Of a stretch of DNA of 64,000 bases, positions 43,024-52,570 are shown piece after piece (within the stretch, counting starts at the first letter, position 1; each line of letters starts with the position of its first letter). The stretch spans positions 620,001 to 684,000 of the forward strand of contig OY970183.1 in NCBI GenBank assembly GCA_963708155.1, read 5' to 3'. Position numbers and translations under genes: made by a program. The notes below the pieces were generated by a model. The model searched no databases, was not told where the DNA came from, and was given only the letters and a program-made list of their open reading frames with translations. The stretch is from Methylovirgula sp963708155 (GTDB lineage Bacteria; Pseudomonadota; Alphaproteobacteria; Rhizobiales; Beijerinckiaceae).

Positions 43024-43941
43024 CTACCACATCAATTCGGTGGCGACCGCCATCGGCCTGAAGCCCAGATTCTCGACAAACTGATGCAAGGCCGCGGCGT
43101 TGAGCGCGCCGTTGCCGGCCTCTTCATGCAGCTCTGCCCGGTGTATGCCGCTGGTCACGAACAGCGTCGCCAAGCCCTGCGCCTGCGCGCCCTTGATGTC
43201 GGTGTGCGCCGAATCCCCGATCGCCAAAACCCGGCCGGAGTTGATCGCGGCGCCCCGCGCGCGCGCGGCGAGCGCCAGCGCCCGGTGATAAATCTCGGCA
43301 TGCGGCTTTCCCGCCTGAACGACGCGCCCGCCCATCGCCTCGTAGGCTTCCGCGAGAGCCCCAGCGCAATAGACGAGCCTGTCGCCATGCTCGACCACGA
43401 TGTCCGGGTTGGCGCAGATGAATTCGGCGTCATGACGATGCAACAGCCGCAGCCGCGCCTCATAATCTGCCGGGGTTTCGCGCTCGGCTTGTTCGAGCCC
43501 GACACAAACGACATAGGCGGCGTCTTCGAGGCCGACGAATTTGAGCTTGTGACCGAGTTGCGCCTCCGCCTCGCCGAATATTTCCATATCCCCTTGCGGG
43601 CCGATATAGGCAAGCGGCGCGTCGCCCCGCTCGCGAATCAAGGAAACCGTCACGTCGCCGGAACTCACAGCACCATCGTAAGCGTCATGTGACACTTTCA
43701 ATCGATCGAGCATCGCGACGACGCGCCAGCGCGGACGCGGCGCGTTGGTGATGAGCACGACGCTGCCGCCCTTTTCGCGGAACCGCCGCAAGGCGCCGGT
43801 GGCTTTTTCAAATTGAGTAACACCGTCGTGAACGACGCCCCAGACATCGCAGAGGATCACGTCGTAATCGTCGGCAAGTTCGCGCAGGCCGCCGACGAAG
43901 CGCGGCGGTTGGATCGTTTCAAGCGAAGGATCGGAAGGCAT
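43024..43941 (-). CDS. HAD-superfamily hydrolase, TIGR01459 type
   Basis: A 305-residue HAD-IIA hydrolase. The nucleophile motif reads CDVWGVVHDG (D32); the D+2 position is Trp, as in the TIGR01459 group rather than the usual Asp. Motif II is in VVLITNAPRPR, motif III in the VVQAGKPHAEIYHRAL region, and motif IV in LAIGDSAHTDIKGA. Members resemble NagD and act on unknown phosphate esters. It is followed downstream by the CheY-like gene in the opposite direction, with 9 bases between stops. Confidence 0.9.
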   Translation of the reverse strand: MPSDPSLETIQPPRFVGGLRELADDYDVILCDVWGVVHDGVTQFEKATGALRRFREKGGSVVLITNAPRPRWRVVAMLDRLKVSHDAYDGAVSSGDVTVSLIRERGDAPLAYIGPQGDMEIFGEAEAQLGHKLKFVGLEDAAYVVCVGLEQAERETPADYEARLRLLHRHDAEFICANPDIVVEHGDRLVYCAGALAEAYEAMGGRVVQAGKPHAEIYHRALALAARARGAAINSGRVLAIGDSAHTDIKGAQAQGLATLFVTSGIHRAELHEEAGNGALNAAALHQFVENLGFRPMAVATELMW

Positions 43942-43977
43942 CGGAAGAATTCTCGCTCACAAATGACAGCCATACCA

Positions 43978-45762
43978 TCACCGGCGATGACGCGGTGCGC
44001 GAAATTCGCGTCTCGCGTTGCCGTCGGCGAGCTGCAGCGCCTTGCGGTATTCGTCACGCTTGGCGTGGATCGAGGCGATGACGAGGCCCATCGGGATGCC
44101 GAGATCGACGAGCGCGGCCTCCGACAATTGCAGGCTGGCCTCGACCGTCTCGGGAACCGCGTCGGTCACACCAAGATCGTAAAGCGTGCGCGCATGCTCC
44201 GCATCCCGGGCGCGCGCGACGATCGTCAGATCCGCATTGAGCGGGCGCGCCGCCGCGACGATTGCCTCCGAGGCCGCCGAGCCGCCGACCGTGACGATCA
44301 GGGCGCGCGCGCTGGCAATGCCACAACGCGTGAGAAACTCGGGCCGGCTTGCGTCGCCCCAATAGATTTCCAGCCCCTGCTGACGCAATTGCTTGACGAG
44401 AGGCGCGCCAGTCTCGATCGCGATGAAATCGATCGCGTGGGCCTTCAGCATTTCGCCGACCAGCTGGCCGACGCGGCCATAGCCGACGATGATCGCCTTG
44501 CTCGCCCCGTTCTCGTTCTGCGGCGACGGAAGCTGCGCCAATTCGGTGTCCGCCTCGGCTTTCGGCCGCGGCAACCGGCTGACAAGAATTCCCATCAAGG
44601 GCACAACGAACATTGAGAGCGTCACCGCGACGAGGGCGTCGCTGCCGATCTGTGCGCCGAGGGCGCGGCTGGCGATCGCGCTCGCGATCACGACCAGCGC
44701 GAATTCGCCGCCCGGCGCAAGCATCAATGCCGTTTCGAGGGTGACGGCCGGGCTGAAGCGGAAAAGCCGCCCCGCGGCATAGGTCGCAATCGCCTTGATC
44801 GCGATGAAGCCGGTGGCGAGGCCGAGCGTGCGCAGCGGCGAGGAGAAGATGAGCGAAAGATCGAGGCCGGCGCCGACAGAGAGGAAGAACAGCCCAAGCA
44901 ACAGCCCCTGAAACGGCTCGATCGTCACCTCTATCTGGCGACGGTATTCCGTCTCGGCGAGGAGCAGACCGGCGATCAGCGCGCCAAGCCCCATCGACAG
45001 CCCGCTGACGGCGGAAACGACGCTGGTGCCGATGACGACGAAAAGGCAAGCGGCCATGAAGGATTCAGGCAAGCCGGCTGCGGCAACGAGATGGAACAAG
45101 GGCCGCAGCACCAGACGGCCGATCAGCGCCACCGCACCGATACCGAGGCACGCTGGCAGGACCGTGTAGAGCAATACTGCATCGAACTGATCGTGATGGG
45201 CGCCGAGGATCGTCACCAGGAACAACAGCGGCGCCACCATCAAATCCTGGAACAGCAGCACCGAAAAGATCGTCCGGCCCGTCGTCGTGCCGAGGCGCTT
45301 GCGGTCGGCGAGCACAGGAATGACGATCGCTGTCGAGGACATCGCCAGCGCCAGGCCGAGAATGAGGGCAGACGCCGGCGAATGATGCAGCGCCAGTGCG
45401 AGGCCGCCGAGCGCCACCGCCGAGCTGAACACCTGCGCCGCACCGAAGCCGAATACGAGGCGGCGCAGATGCAATAGGCGCTCGAAGCTCAATTCGAGCC
45501 CGATCATGAACAGAAGAAAGGCAACGCCGAAATCGGCCAGCGGCGTAATCTCGTCGAGATTGTCGAGCGTGACGCGCGAGAGCCAAGCGGGCGCCGCGCC
45601 GCTGGCGACGAGCGCGCCGAGGCCGTAAGGCCCGAAGCAGAAGCCCGCGACGAGAAAGCCGAAGATCGGGCTGATCTTCAGCCGCCGGAACAGCGGCGCG
45701 ACGACGGCGGCCGTGCCGAGAAAGATCAGAATGCTTTTGTAATGGTCGGGCGAAGGCGTCAT
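43978..45762 (-). CDS. CPA2-family potassium/proton antiporter (KefB/KefC type)
   Basis: A 594-residue membrane antiporter. About twelve hydrophobic spans cover residues 1-385, including FLLFMIGLELS and the AMSSTAIVIPVLADRKRLG segment typical of CPA2. A cytoplasmic RCK/TrkA-N domain (about 410-530) starts with AIIVGYGRVGQLVGEML, a Rossmann loop that binds NAD(H) or glutathione adducts in Kef systems. The likely role is K+ efflux in response to electrophiles or for pH control. There is no KefF/KefG-like ancillary gene adjacent. It ends 37 bases from the HAD gene start. Confidence 0.93.
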   Translation of the reverse strand: MTPSPDHYKSILIFLGTAAVVAPLFRRLKISPIFGFLVAGFCFGPYGLGALVASGAAPAWLSRVTLDNLDEITPLADFGVAFLLFMIGLELSFERLLHLRRLVFGFGAAQVFSSAVALGGLALALHHSPASALILGLALAMSSTAIVIPVLADRKRLGTTTGRTIFSVLLFQDLMVAPLLFLVTILGAHHDQFDAVLLYTVLPACLGIGAVALIGRLVLRPLFHLVAAAGLPESFMAACLFVVIGTSVVSAVSGLSMGLGALIAGLLLAETEYRRQIEVTIEPFQGLLLGLFFLSVGAGLDLSLIFSSPLRTLGLATGFIAIKAIATYAAGRLFRFSPAVTLETALMLAPGGEFALVVIASAIASRALGAQIGSDALVAVTLSMFVVPLMGILVSRLPRPKAEADTELAQLPSPQNENGASKAIIVGYGRVGQLVGEMLKAHAIDFIAIETGAPLVKQLRQQGLEIYWGDASRPEFLTRCGIASARALIVTVGGSAASEAIVAAARPLNADLTIVARARDAEHARTLYDLGVTDAVPETVEASLQLSEAALVDLGIPMGLVIASIHAKRDEYRKALQLADGNARREFRAPRHRR

Positions 45763-45783
45763 GCAAAATCCTCGTCGGTCTGA

Positions 45784-46425
45784 CTATTGCCCGCGCGCCG
45801 CCGCGACTAGCCCCACCAATGCCGCAGGCAGCAGCACCGAGGCCAGACCGAAGCGATGCGTGGCGAAGGCCGAAACGACGCAACCGACCGTGAAAAAGAT
45901 CAACCGCGCGTCGATGCCGTCTGCCTCGACCATCGGCACGCCCTGGGGCGCCCCCAGCACTCTGCGCCACAGAGCAACAAAAAGTTTGGTCGCATTGGTG
46001 GTCATCACGGCGCTTGTCGGGCCGAGCGTGTCATCCAGTTGGTGCGCGGCATTCTGAAACGCCATCGCGAGCACCAGCGCCATCGCCAGCCACGCGATAT
46101 GCGTCTGCATCTGTGCGAAAAGCGCGAGCACGCCGACGCCGCCGAGTAAAACCAGCTCGCACACGAGAATCGTGCGGGTGCGCGTGGATGTGCGATCATA
46201 GAGAAAAGTCGCCAGTTGCACGCCGAGAAAAAACACCGGTAACGCGATCACTTTGAGCCAATCGACCCCGCGCACGCCATGCACGAGCGCGATGGCGAAG
46301 ACGACGAAATTGCCGGTGATATGGGCGGAGAAGAGTTCCGAAACCCGCAGGAAGGTCGCCGTATCGATATAGCCGGCGACGAAGGCGAGCAGAACCCCGC
46401 TGCAAAGACGGATCGAATTTTGCAC
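45784..46425 (-). CDS. YoaK/DUF1275 family membrane protein
   Basis: A 213-residue integral membrane protein with about six spans. The DUF1275 signature AFVAGYIDTATFLRVSELFSAH is split here as FVAGYIDTATFL and FSAHITGNF (about residues 15-42). A second family block is QNAAHQLDDTLGPTSAVMTT, where members normally carry N-A and T-G-N motifs. The function is unknown. It starts at GTG 46425. It lies 22 bases upstream of the antiporter gene on the same strand and may be cotranscribed. Confidence 0.88.
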   Translation of the reverse strand: MQNSIRLCSGVLLAFVAGYIDTATFLRVSELFSAHITGNFVVFAIALVHGVRGVDWLKVIALPVFFLGVQLATFLYDRTSTRTRTILVCELVLLGGVGVLALFAQMQTHIAWLAMALVLAMAFQNAAHQLDDTLGPTSAVMTTNATKLFVALWRRVLGAPQGVPMVEADGIDARLIFFTVGCVVSAFATHRFGLASVLLPAALVGLVAAARGQ

Positions 46426-46556
46426 GGGCGCGGTCCTCCTTGCACCCTCCGCACATGAAGCAGCGGGCGCGGAACGTCAAGGTTACCAGCGCCTTGCCGG
46501 CGCGACAGGGGATTGACGCCCTTTTCTTTCGCGTCTAGAGCCGCCATCTTTGCGCC

Positions 46557-48122
46557 ATGGCCAAGCCGACCATAAACAAGCCGACCACGAATGCCCCGGA
46601 ATTCACCGTTGGGGAACTTGCCGGCGCGTTGAAACGCACGATCGAGGAGAGCTTCGGTTTCGTGCGTCTGCGCGGCGAGATTTCGAACTATCGCGGCCCA
46701 CACTCGTCTGGTCATGCCTATTTCTGCCTGAAGGACGAGGCGGCTCGGATCGATGCCGTGATCTGGAAGGGCACGCTGGCGCGGCTGAAGGTCAAGCCGG
46801 AGGAAGGGCTGGAAGTCATCGCCTCGGGCAAGGTGACCACCTATCCCGGCAAATCCTCCTACCAGATCGTCGTCGAAAATCTGGAGCCTGCGGGACTCGG
46901 CGCGCTCATGGCGCTCCTCGAAGAACGCCGCCGCAAGCTCGCCGCCGAGGGCCTCTTCGACGAAGCGCGCAAGCAGATCATTCCGTTTTTGCCGGCGATG
47001 ATCGGCGTCGTCACATCGCCGACCGGCGCGGTGATCCGCGACATTCTCCACCGCATCGCCGACCGCTTTCCGCGCAACGTCCTGGTCTGGCCGGTGCGTG
47101 TTCAGGGCGAGACCAGCGCGGCGGAGGTCGCCGCGGCGATTGAGGGCTTCAACGCCATGCCCGCGCCGCGCCCGGATGTGCTTATCGTCGCGCGCGGCGG
47201 CGGCTCGCTCGAAGACCTCTGGAGCTTCAATGAGGAGATCGTCGTGCGCGCGGCCGCGGCCAGCCTCATTCCGCTGATCTCCGCCATCGGTCACGAGACC
47301 GACTGGACGCTGCTCGATCATGCCGCGGACCTGCGCGCCCCGACGCCCACCGGCGCTGCGGAGAAGGCCGTGCCGGTGCGCAACGAATTGTTGGCCACGC
47401 TCGCCGATCTCTCGCGCCGGCATGGGAACGCGGCCTTGCGCTTTCTTGCGCAGCGCCGCGCCGATTGGCGCGCCCTGGCCCGCGCCCTGCCCCGTGGCGA
47501 TGCTCTCCTCGCGGTTCCGCGCCAGGACCATGATCAGACGAGCACACGGCTCGCCAATGTCATGGCTGGCGCGATCGACCGGCGGCACATCGCACTGGCA
47601 CGCCTTGCGCAAAGGCTTGCCGGCCAATCGCCACAGGCGAAAATGGGCCGCGCCGCGCAAAAGCTCGAAGCCTTCGAGCATCGTCTGCGTCAGGCCCTCA
47701 CCTTGACGGCTGAGCGCCGACGGCAACGGCTCACGCAGGCGCATTTGCGCCTCGGCACCGCGCTGGCGGGGCGGGCGCGGTTTGAGGCGCATAAAGCCGC
47801 GACGGCGCGCCAGCGTCTGGAGGGATTGGATGCGCGCCTGCGCCGTGCCGCTGCCTCGGGGCTGGAGCGGCACGGTCAAAAGCTGGCGGCGCAGAGCCAG
47901 CTTCTTGGCACGCTCGGCTACCGGCAGGTGCTCGCGCGCGGCTTCGCTCTCGTGCGCGATGCCGAAGGACAGCCCCTGCACCGCGCCGCCGATGTCGTGA
48001 ACGGCGCGCGGCTCGACATCGAATTCGCGGACGGCCATCGCAGCGCGACCGCGGGCGACGCGACGAAAGCCGCCCCCGCCAAGGCGCCACGCGCCAAGCC
48101 GACGCAAGGCTCGCTGTTTTGA
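46557..48122 (+). CDS. xseA: Exodeoxyribonuclease VII large subunit
   Basis: A 521-residue nuclease subunit that degrades single-stranded DNA with XseB. The N-terminal OB fold (residues about 18-110) begins FTVGELAGALKRTIEESFGF; the catalytic domain has GVVTSPTGAVIRDILHRI, then VLIVARGGGSLEDLWSFNEE and AIGHETDWTLLD. The C-terminal part is Ala/Arg-rich coiled coil with LGYRQVLARGFALVRD near the end. Length is a little above average because of a charged tail. Its stop overlaps the next start (TTGA), so the metallophosphoesterase is coupled. Confidence 0.95.
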   Translation: MAKPTINKPTTNAPEFTVGELAGALKRTIEESFGFVRLRGEISNYRGPHSSGHAYFCLKDEAARIDAVIWKGTLARLKVKPEEGLEVIASGKVTTYPGKSSYQIVVENLEPAGLGALMALLEERRRKLAAEGLFDEARKQIIPFLPAMIGVVTSPTGAVIRDILHRIADRFPRNVLVWPVRVQGETSAAEVAAAIEGFNAMPAPRPDVLIVARGGGSLEDLWSFNEEIVVRAAAASLIPLISAIGHETDWTLLDHAADLRAPTPTGAAEKAVPVRNELLATLADLSRRHGNAALRFLAQRRADWRALARALPRGDALLAVPRQDHDQTSTRLANVMAGAIDRRHIALARLAQRLAGQSPQAKMGRAAQKLEAFEHRLRQALTLTAERRRQRLTQAHLRLGTALAGRARFEAHKAATARQRLEGLDARLRRAAASGLERHGQKLAAQSQLLGTLGYRQVLARGFALVRDAEGQPLHRAADVVNGARLDIEFADGHRSATAGDATKAAPAKAPRAKPTQGSLF

Positions 48123-48860
48123 GCCTGCTGGCGCTCCTTGCCGACGTCCACGGGAATCGTGAGGCGCTTGATGCCTGTCTGGCGGACGCCAAGGCAGCGC
48201 GGGGCGACACAATTCGTCTTTCTCGGCGATCTTGTCGGCTATGGCGCCGACCCGGCCTATGTCGTCGATCTCGCGATGCGAAAGCAAAGCGAAGGCGCGA
48301 TTCTCGTCCGCGGCAACCATGATGCTGCGATCATGGACGGCGGTTATGAGATGAACGACGACGCGCGCGCCGCAATCGACTGGACGCGCGAAAATCTCGG
48401 CAAAGAGCAGCGGAGGTTTCTCGCGAATCTGCCCCTAACCGCCGAGCTGAATGATATTCTCTTCGTCCATGCCGATGCGTCAGCCCCGGCGCGCTGGATC
48501 TATGTTACCAACGTATTTGGCGCGCAGAGCTCAATGCGCGCCACGCCAAAGCGCCTCACCTTCTGCGGCCATGTCCATCGCCAGCAACTCTATCGTACGA
48601 GCGTATTTGGAAGAGGCGCCCAGACCCCCGAAGCAGACATTCCGATCGGGATCGAAGGGCCGCGCAAATGGCTCGCCGTTCTCGGCGCGGTCGGCCAGCC
48701 GCGCGACAACAATCCGGCCGCCGCCTACGCGCTCTATGACACCGCGGCCGCGCGGCTGATTTTCCGGCGCATCCCCTACGACATCCCTGCCGCCGCACGG
48801 AAAATCCGTGCAGCGGGCTTGCCGGAAATCCTCGCAAAGCGGCTTTTCAGCGGCCGGTAG
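48119..48860 (+). CDS. Calcineurin-like metallophosphoesterase, frame broken
   Basis: A metal-dependent phosphoesterase in the YfcE/serine-threonine phosphatase-like group. The N-terminal metal motif LLADVHGNREALDA is read from TTG 48119; GDLVGYGADP, VRGNHD and FCGHVHRQQ come from the next frame. One extra base in the AAGGCAGCGCGGGGCG run (48192-48207) explains the split; removal gives 246 residues, a normal size. All metal ligands are then present. The TTG start overlaps the xseA stop. The target (nucleotide, protein or other phosphate ester) is unknown. Confidence 0.85.
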
Positions 48861-48952
48861 GCGCGTTTTGGCGCAGCGGGTCGCGGTTCGGGTGGAAATT
48901 CCGGCCGGGCTAGACTATTATTGTCCATACGTCCTCCGAAGCCGCATTGAGA

Positions 48953-49174
48953 ATGAACCGCTACGAACGCCAACCCCTTTCCGCCGGCGAAGCCGAAATC
49001 GAATATCTCGACGGCGATATTCGCGTCTTAAGGCCCGGAGCTTTTGTGCGCTGCGCCGCAACCGGTGTTCCGATTCCGCTGGAAGACCTGCGCTATTGGA
49101 ATGTCGATCTGCAGGAGCCTTACGCTAGCTATCAGGCCAAGTTGCAGCGCATGGGGATCAAGCTCGGCAAATAA
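48953..49174 (+). CDS. DUF2093 family protein
   Basis: A 73-residue protein. The sequence RYERQPLSAGEAEIEYLDGD and then PGAFVRCAATGVPIPLEDL is characteristic of DUF2093, a small alphaproteobacterial family of unknown function. It commonly sits next to xseA and lipid A genes, as here (xseA upstream, waaA downstream). The conserved IPLEDLRYW segment suggests a compact zinc-ribbon-like or beta fold, but only one Cys is visible. ATG 48953 is preferred; an ATG at 48947 is two codons earlier. Confidence 0.88.
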   Translation: MNRYERQPLSAGEAEIEYLDGDIRVLRPGAFVRCAATGVPIPLEDLRYWNVDLQEPYASYQAKLQRMGIKLGK

Positions 49175-49214
49175 TAGCCGAAGCTCCGAACATGCATACG
49201 GACGGATATTGGCC

Positions 49215-49499
49215 ATGTTCACTTTTGCCCACGCAGTGACGTGGCTTGTCGTCGGCCTGATCGGCGGCAGCCTCGCCGGCATTCTCGTGAAGCGGCGGCG
49301 TGCCGGATTCGGCCTCCTCACCAATATTGGATTGGGATGCGCCGGCGCCGTCGTCGGCGGGGCTTTGTTCACGGCGTTCAAGCTCTTTCCCGGCCTCGAT
49401 GCCGTCGCGATATCGCTCCGCGATGTGGTCGCGGCCTTCATCGGTTCGCTGGTCGTGCTGGCGGCTCTTTGGCTCTGGAACGAATATCGCGGCAGATAG
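49215..49499 (+). CDS. GlsB/YeaQ/YmgE-family membrane protein
   Basis: A 94-residue protein with three membrane spans of the transglycosylase-associated/GlsB family. Seen: VVGLIGGSLAGILVKRRRAG at about residues 13-32, GLGCAGAVVGGALF at about 39-52, and a final helix ending LWLWNEYRGR. Members are induced by stress in several bacteria, but the molecular role is unknown. ATG 49215 is 40 bases after the DUF2093 gene. Confidence 0.85.
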   Translation: MFTFAHAVTWLVVGLIGGSLAGILVKRRRAGFGLLTNIGLGCAGAVVGGALFTAFKLFPGLDAVAISLRDVVAAFIGSLVVLAALWLWNEYRGR

Positions 49500-49531
49500 T
49501 CAGGTCATCGCCGCATTGGTCGCGGCTGTGA

Positions 49532-50887
49532 CTAATGTCGCCACTGACGGCTTTCGAACGAAAGCTGCGCGAGATGCGGCTCGATCGCGCTCATGATGCG
49601 CTCGCAGGCCCCGCCCAGCTCCTTCACCGTCTCGCTGGCCGCCCGCGCCATCAAGCGCGATTTGCCGGCGTCCGCGAGCAGAATGGCGACGACGCGGGCC
49701 ATCGTGTCCGCATCGGCGACGGTGACGGCGCCGCGCGCCTCGTCGAGCACCTGATAGACTTCGCCAAAATTCGCGACATGCGGCCCGTGCAGGATGGCGC
49801 AACCAAGCTTGGCCGGCTCAACCGGGTTTTGGCCGCCGTTCGCTGCCGGCAGCAGCGACTTGCCCAAAAAGGCGATACTCGCGACGCGATAAAACAGGCC
49901 AAGTTCGCCGGTCGTGTCGGCAACGTAGATTTCCGGCAGGGTCCCGTTTTCATAATCCTCCGCCGAGCGCTGCGCGACCGCCAGGCCGCGCGCGCGGGCG
50001 AGGCTCGCGATTTCGCCGCCGCGCTTGGCGTGACGCGGCACAATGATGGTCAAAAGACCGGGTACAAATTGCGCCGCGATCTGATGCGCGGCGAGAATAA
50101 TCTCCTCCTCGCCGCGATGGGTCGAGGCAGCAACCCAAACCGGCCGCGCTCCGATCCGCACGGCGAGCGCAGCCAGCTCGCGACGATCCGCCGGCGGCGC
50201 ACTGACGTCATATTTGAGATTGCCGGCGATTTTGACGTGGGGCGCGCCGAGCAGCGCGAAGCGCTCCGCATCCACCTCACTCTGCGCCAGGCACAAGTCG
50301 ACAGCGCCAAGCAGTGTCCCGATGAAGCCGGGAAGCCAGCGCCAGCGCTGGAACGAGGCTTCCGATATGCGCGCATTGACCAGAAGGAGCGGAATGTTGT
50401 GACGCCTGACGGCGAGAAACAGATTCGGCCAGATCTCGGATTCGGCAATGAGCGCCAGGTTTGGGCGCCAATAGCCGAGAAAGCGGGTCAGGAATTGCGG
50501 CACGTCCAGCGGCAGAAATTGATGCAGCGCACCGGCCGGCAGCCGCGGCGCGATCACCGCCGCAGCCGAGCTTGTCCCGGTCGAAACCAGGATCGTGAAG
50601 CCGCGCGCCGAGAGCCGTTCGACCAGCGGTAGGAGCGCCAGGCTTTCGCCGACGCTGGCACCATGCAGCCAGGCCAGAGGCCCCTCCGGCCGCGGCTGGG
50701 TCGGCCGGCCGAGCCGCTCGCCATCGCGGTCCAGTTCGTCGCGCCGCCATTTGCGCCGCACATAGAGGACGACCGGGCTCAGCGGCGCGAGAGCCGCGCT
50801 GGCAGCCTGATAAATGGGCAGAATGGGAAGGGCTCTAAGCAAATTATGAGACGCTGTGGGAGGGACACAAGCGACAAGGTCAATCAA
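49532..50887 (-). CDS. waaA: 3-deoxy-D-manno-octulosonic acid transferase (Kdo transferase)
   Basis: A 451-residue GT30 glycosyltransferase that adds Kdo to the lipid A precursor at the inner membrane. Seen: WLHGASVGESLALLPLV (about residues 73-89) with the catalytic Glu, ALIAESEIWPNLF, and VWVAASTHRGEEEIILAAH with the C-terminal nucleotide-sugar region (SLLPAANGGQNPVEPAKLG, HGPHVANF). The first in-frame start is TTG 50887, which is weak; the family usually begins nearer LLRALPILPIYQ, so the true start may be about 45 bases in. Confidence 0.94.
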   Translation of the reverse strand: MIDLVACVPPTASHNLLRALPILPIYQAASAALAPLSPVVLYVRRKWRRDELDRDGERLGRPTQPRPEGPLAWLHGASVGESLALLPLVERLSARGFTILVSTGTSSAAAVIAPRLPAGALHQFLPLDVPQFLTRFLGYWRPNLALIAESEIWPNLFLAVRRHNIPLLLVNARISEASFQRWRWLPGFIGTLLGAVDLCLAQSEVDAERFALLGAPHVKIAGNLKYDVSAPPADRRELAALAVRIGARPVWVAASTHRGEEEIILAAHQIAAQFVPGLLTIIVPRHAKRGGEIASLARARGLAVAQRSAEDYENGTLPEIYVADTTGELGLFYRVASIAFLGKSLLPAANGGQNPVEPAKLGCAILHGPHVANFGEVYQVLDEARGAVTVADADTMARVVAILLADAGKSRLMARAASETVKELGGACERIMSAIEPHLAQLSFESRQWRH

Positions 50888-51032
50888 AAATAGTCAATAG
50901 GCAGACGCCGTCGCGATCAAGCGCCTGAGGGTTGTACGGACCGTATTTGAAGGAAGTTTGGCCAAGACCGGGCGCAGCGGCCTTTAGCGCGCAATTTGTT
51001 CTTACAAATATATGATCCGGTTCGGGGCGGCC

Positions 51033-51275
51033 TCAGCTCTTCGGCGGCTCCGCCGGGTCGAGCAGGCGGTGCAGATGCGCTACGAAATAGCGCATATGGG
51101 CATTGTCGACGGTTGCTTGCGCCCGCGTCCGCCAGGCTTTGTAGGCCGACTGATAATCCGGGAATAACCCGACGATGTCGATGGCGTCGAGATCGCGGAA
51201 TTCCGTGCCGTCGAGGTCGACGAGTTCGCCGCCGAAGACGAGATGAAGACGCTGTTTGTGTTCGTCCGCCGCCAT
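51033..51275 (-). CDS. DUF4170 family protein
   Basis: An 80-residue acidic protein. KQRLHLVFGGELVDLDGTEF and the later IVGLFPDYQSAYKAWRTRAQ match DUF4170, a small alphaproteobacterial family usually found between waaA and a cysQ-type gene, as in this window. The end DNAHMRYFVAHLHRLLDP is also conserved. Its function is unknown; a role near LPS assembly is inferred from neighbours only. ATG 51275. Confidence 0.9.
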   Translation of the reverse strand: MAADEHKQRLHLVFGGELVDLDGTEFRDLDAIDIVGLFPDYQSAYKAWRTRAQATVDNAHMRYFVAHLHRLLDPAEPPKS

Positions 51276-51338
51276 AAAATACCTGTCGAAATTGGGAGGG
51301 TGGAGTGCGAGGGACGTTTAGCAAAAAACGGGCAAGAA

Positions 51339-52241
51339 CTAAAGCTCAGGCGCTGTGGCTTGGCCGTTCGCGGCGGCGAGCTGCATCAGCAAAGCCTCCG
51401 GCCCCGCCGCCAGTTCGCCGTGCATCGTGTGGACGCGATTATAGAGCGGCTGGCGGCCGCGCAGGCTCCGTAACACCCCTCCGGCCTCGGCGACGATCAG
51501 ATCGCAGGCGGCGATATCCCAGTCGTGTGCGTTGGCGGAGATCAGTGCGGCATCGAGCGCCCCCGCCGCCACTTTCGCGACGCGGACGGCGAGCGAGGGA
51601 ATTTTCGGCAGCAGCTCGAATTCAAGCCCGGCGCTGCGCAGCCGCTGCGCGAAGCCGAAAGGGCCGCCAATCATCGCCTCGGCGTCGAGGCTCTGGCGGC
51701 GCGACACCTCGATCGTCCGGCCGTTGAGCCGCGCGCCGGCGCCCTTGACCCCGACATAGGTTTCCGCGAGCGCGGGCGCATGAACGATGCCGATGACCGG
51801 GCGGTGACGATCGACGAGCGCGACCGAAACGGCCCAGACCGGATTGCCCGTCGCGAAGGCCCGCGTTCCATCGATCGGATCGACGACCAGCACAAGCTCG
51901 TTGTCCCGCCGCTCCGGCGCGTCGGCAGATTCTTCCGAAAGCCAGCCGGCCGCGGGCAAAAGCTTGCGCAGGCGCTGTTCGAGAAAGCGATTGACGGCGA
52001 GATCCGCCTCGGTGACGGGCGAGCCGTCCTCTTTCCGGTGGATCGAAGCGGAAGTCTTTTCCCCCGGCCGGAAATATTCCTGCGCCAGCGCCCCCGCGGC
52101 CCTGGTGACATCGGTCAGCGCCGCAACAAGCGCATGATCATGCGACAAGGGCTCCACGTCCGGATTCCGCCTTTCAGGCGCCAGGCTCCTCGCGCCAGGC
52201 GACTTACCCTCGATAGCCCGGTTTGGAAGCGGCGCGTTCAT
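51339..52241 (-). CDS. cysQ: 3'(2'),5'-bisphosphate nucleotidase / inositol monophosphatase family
   Basis: A 300-residue magnesium phosphatase. The Li+-sensitive motifs are all present: ED-GSPVTEAD (about residues 71-80), WLSEESAD with E103-E104, D121-P-I-D124-G-T-R-A-F, and WDIAACDLIVAEAGG (about 246). CysQ-type members hydrolyse PAP, the by-product of sulfate assimilation. ATG 52241 starts MNAPLPN; the frame stays open to 52469 but that part is low-complexity. It is upstream of DUF4170 and waaA on the same strand. Confidence 0.9.
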   Translation of the reverse strand: MNAPLPNRAIEGKSPGARSLAPERRNPDVEPLSHDHALVAALTDVTRAAGALAQEYFRPGEKTSASIHRKEDGSPVTEADLAVNRFLEQRLRKLLPAAGWLSEESADAPERRDNELVLVVDPIDGTRAFATGNPVWAVSVALVDRHRPVIGIVHAPALAETYVGVKGAGARLNGRTIEVSRRQSLDAEAMIGGPFGFAQRLRSAGLEFELLPKIPSLAVRVAKVAAGALDAALISANAHDWDIAACDLIVAEAGGVLRSLRGRQPLYNRVHTMHGELAAGPEALLMQLAAANGQATAPEL

Positions 52242-52570
52242 GCTTGCCAGGCCTTGGTTTGGAGCGGAGCGCGCCGAAGCGCTGGGGACACGCCCCTCGA
52301 ACTGCGATGATAGCGCGCCTTCGATCAATGTCCGGCAATCTCCATCCGAAACGGAGCAAAATTCAGGCCGTAACGGCAGGTTAGCGGAGCGATCTCCCAT
52401 GCCCTCTAAATAGGCCGCGGAGGTGAGCTTTTCATTAAAATTGCGCCGTTCTCGCCAACCACCGGGCAAGCATCAAGCTAGGAATATATATTCAAATCAG
52501 TCTCTTAATAGTCATTTCGCGGATCTTGCGGCAGGCTTTCAAACATCATCGATCCCAGCCGGAGGACGCC
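52242..52570. other. Intergenic region between cysQ and DUF6101 genes
   Basis: About 330 bases between two divergent genes. The cysQ frame is open through much of it but shows no conserved protein pattern. The stretch at 52430-52505 is more AT-rich (for example CATTAAAATTG and AATATATATTC) and probably holds promoters for both directions. No repeat or RNA gene was recognised. Confidence 0.5.

Noticed and set aside
46248..48320. A 690-codon open frame antisense to xseA
   Set aside because: It is Arg/Gly/Ala-rich with no family pattern and lies opposite a clear xseA; GC-rich codon bias keeps the antisense frame open.
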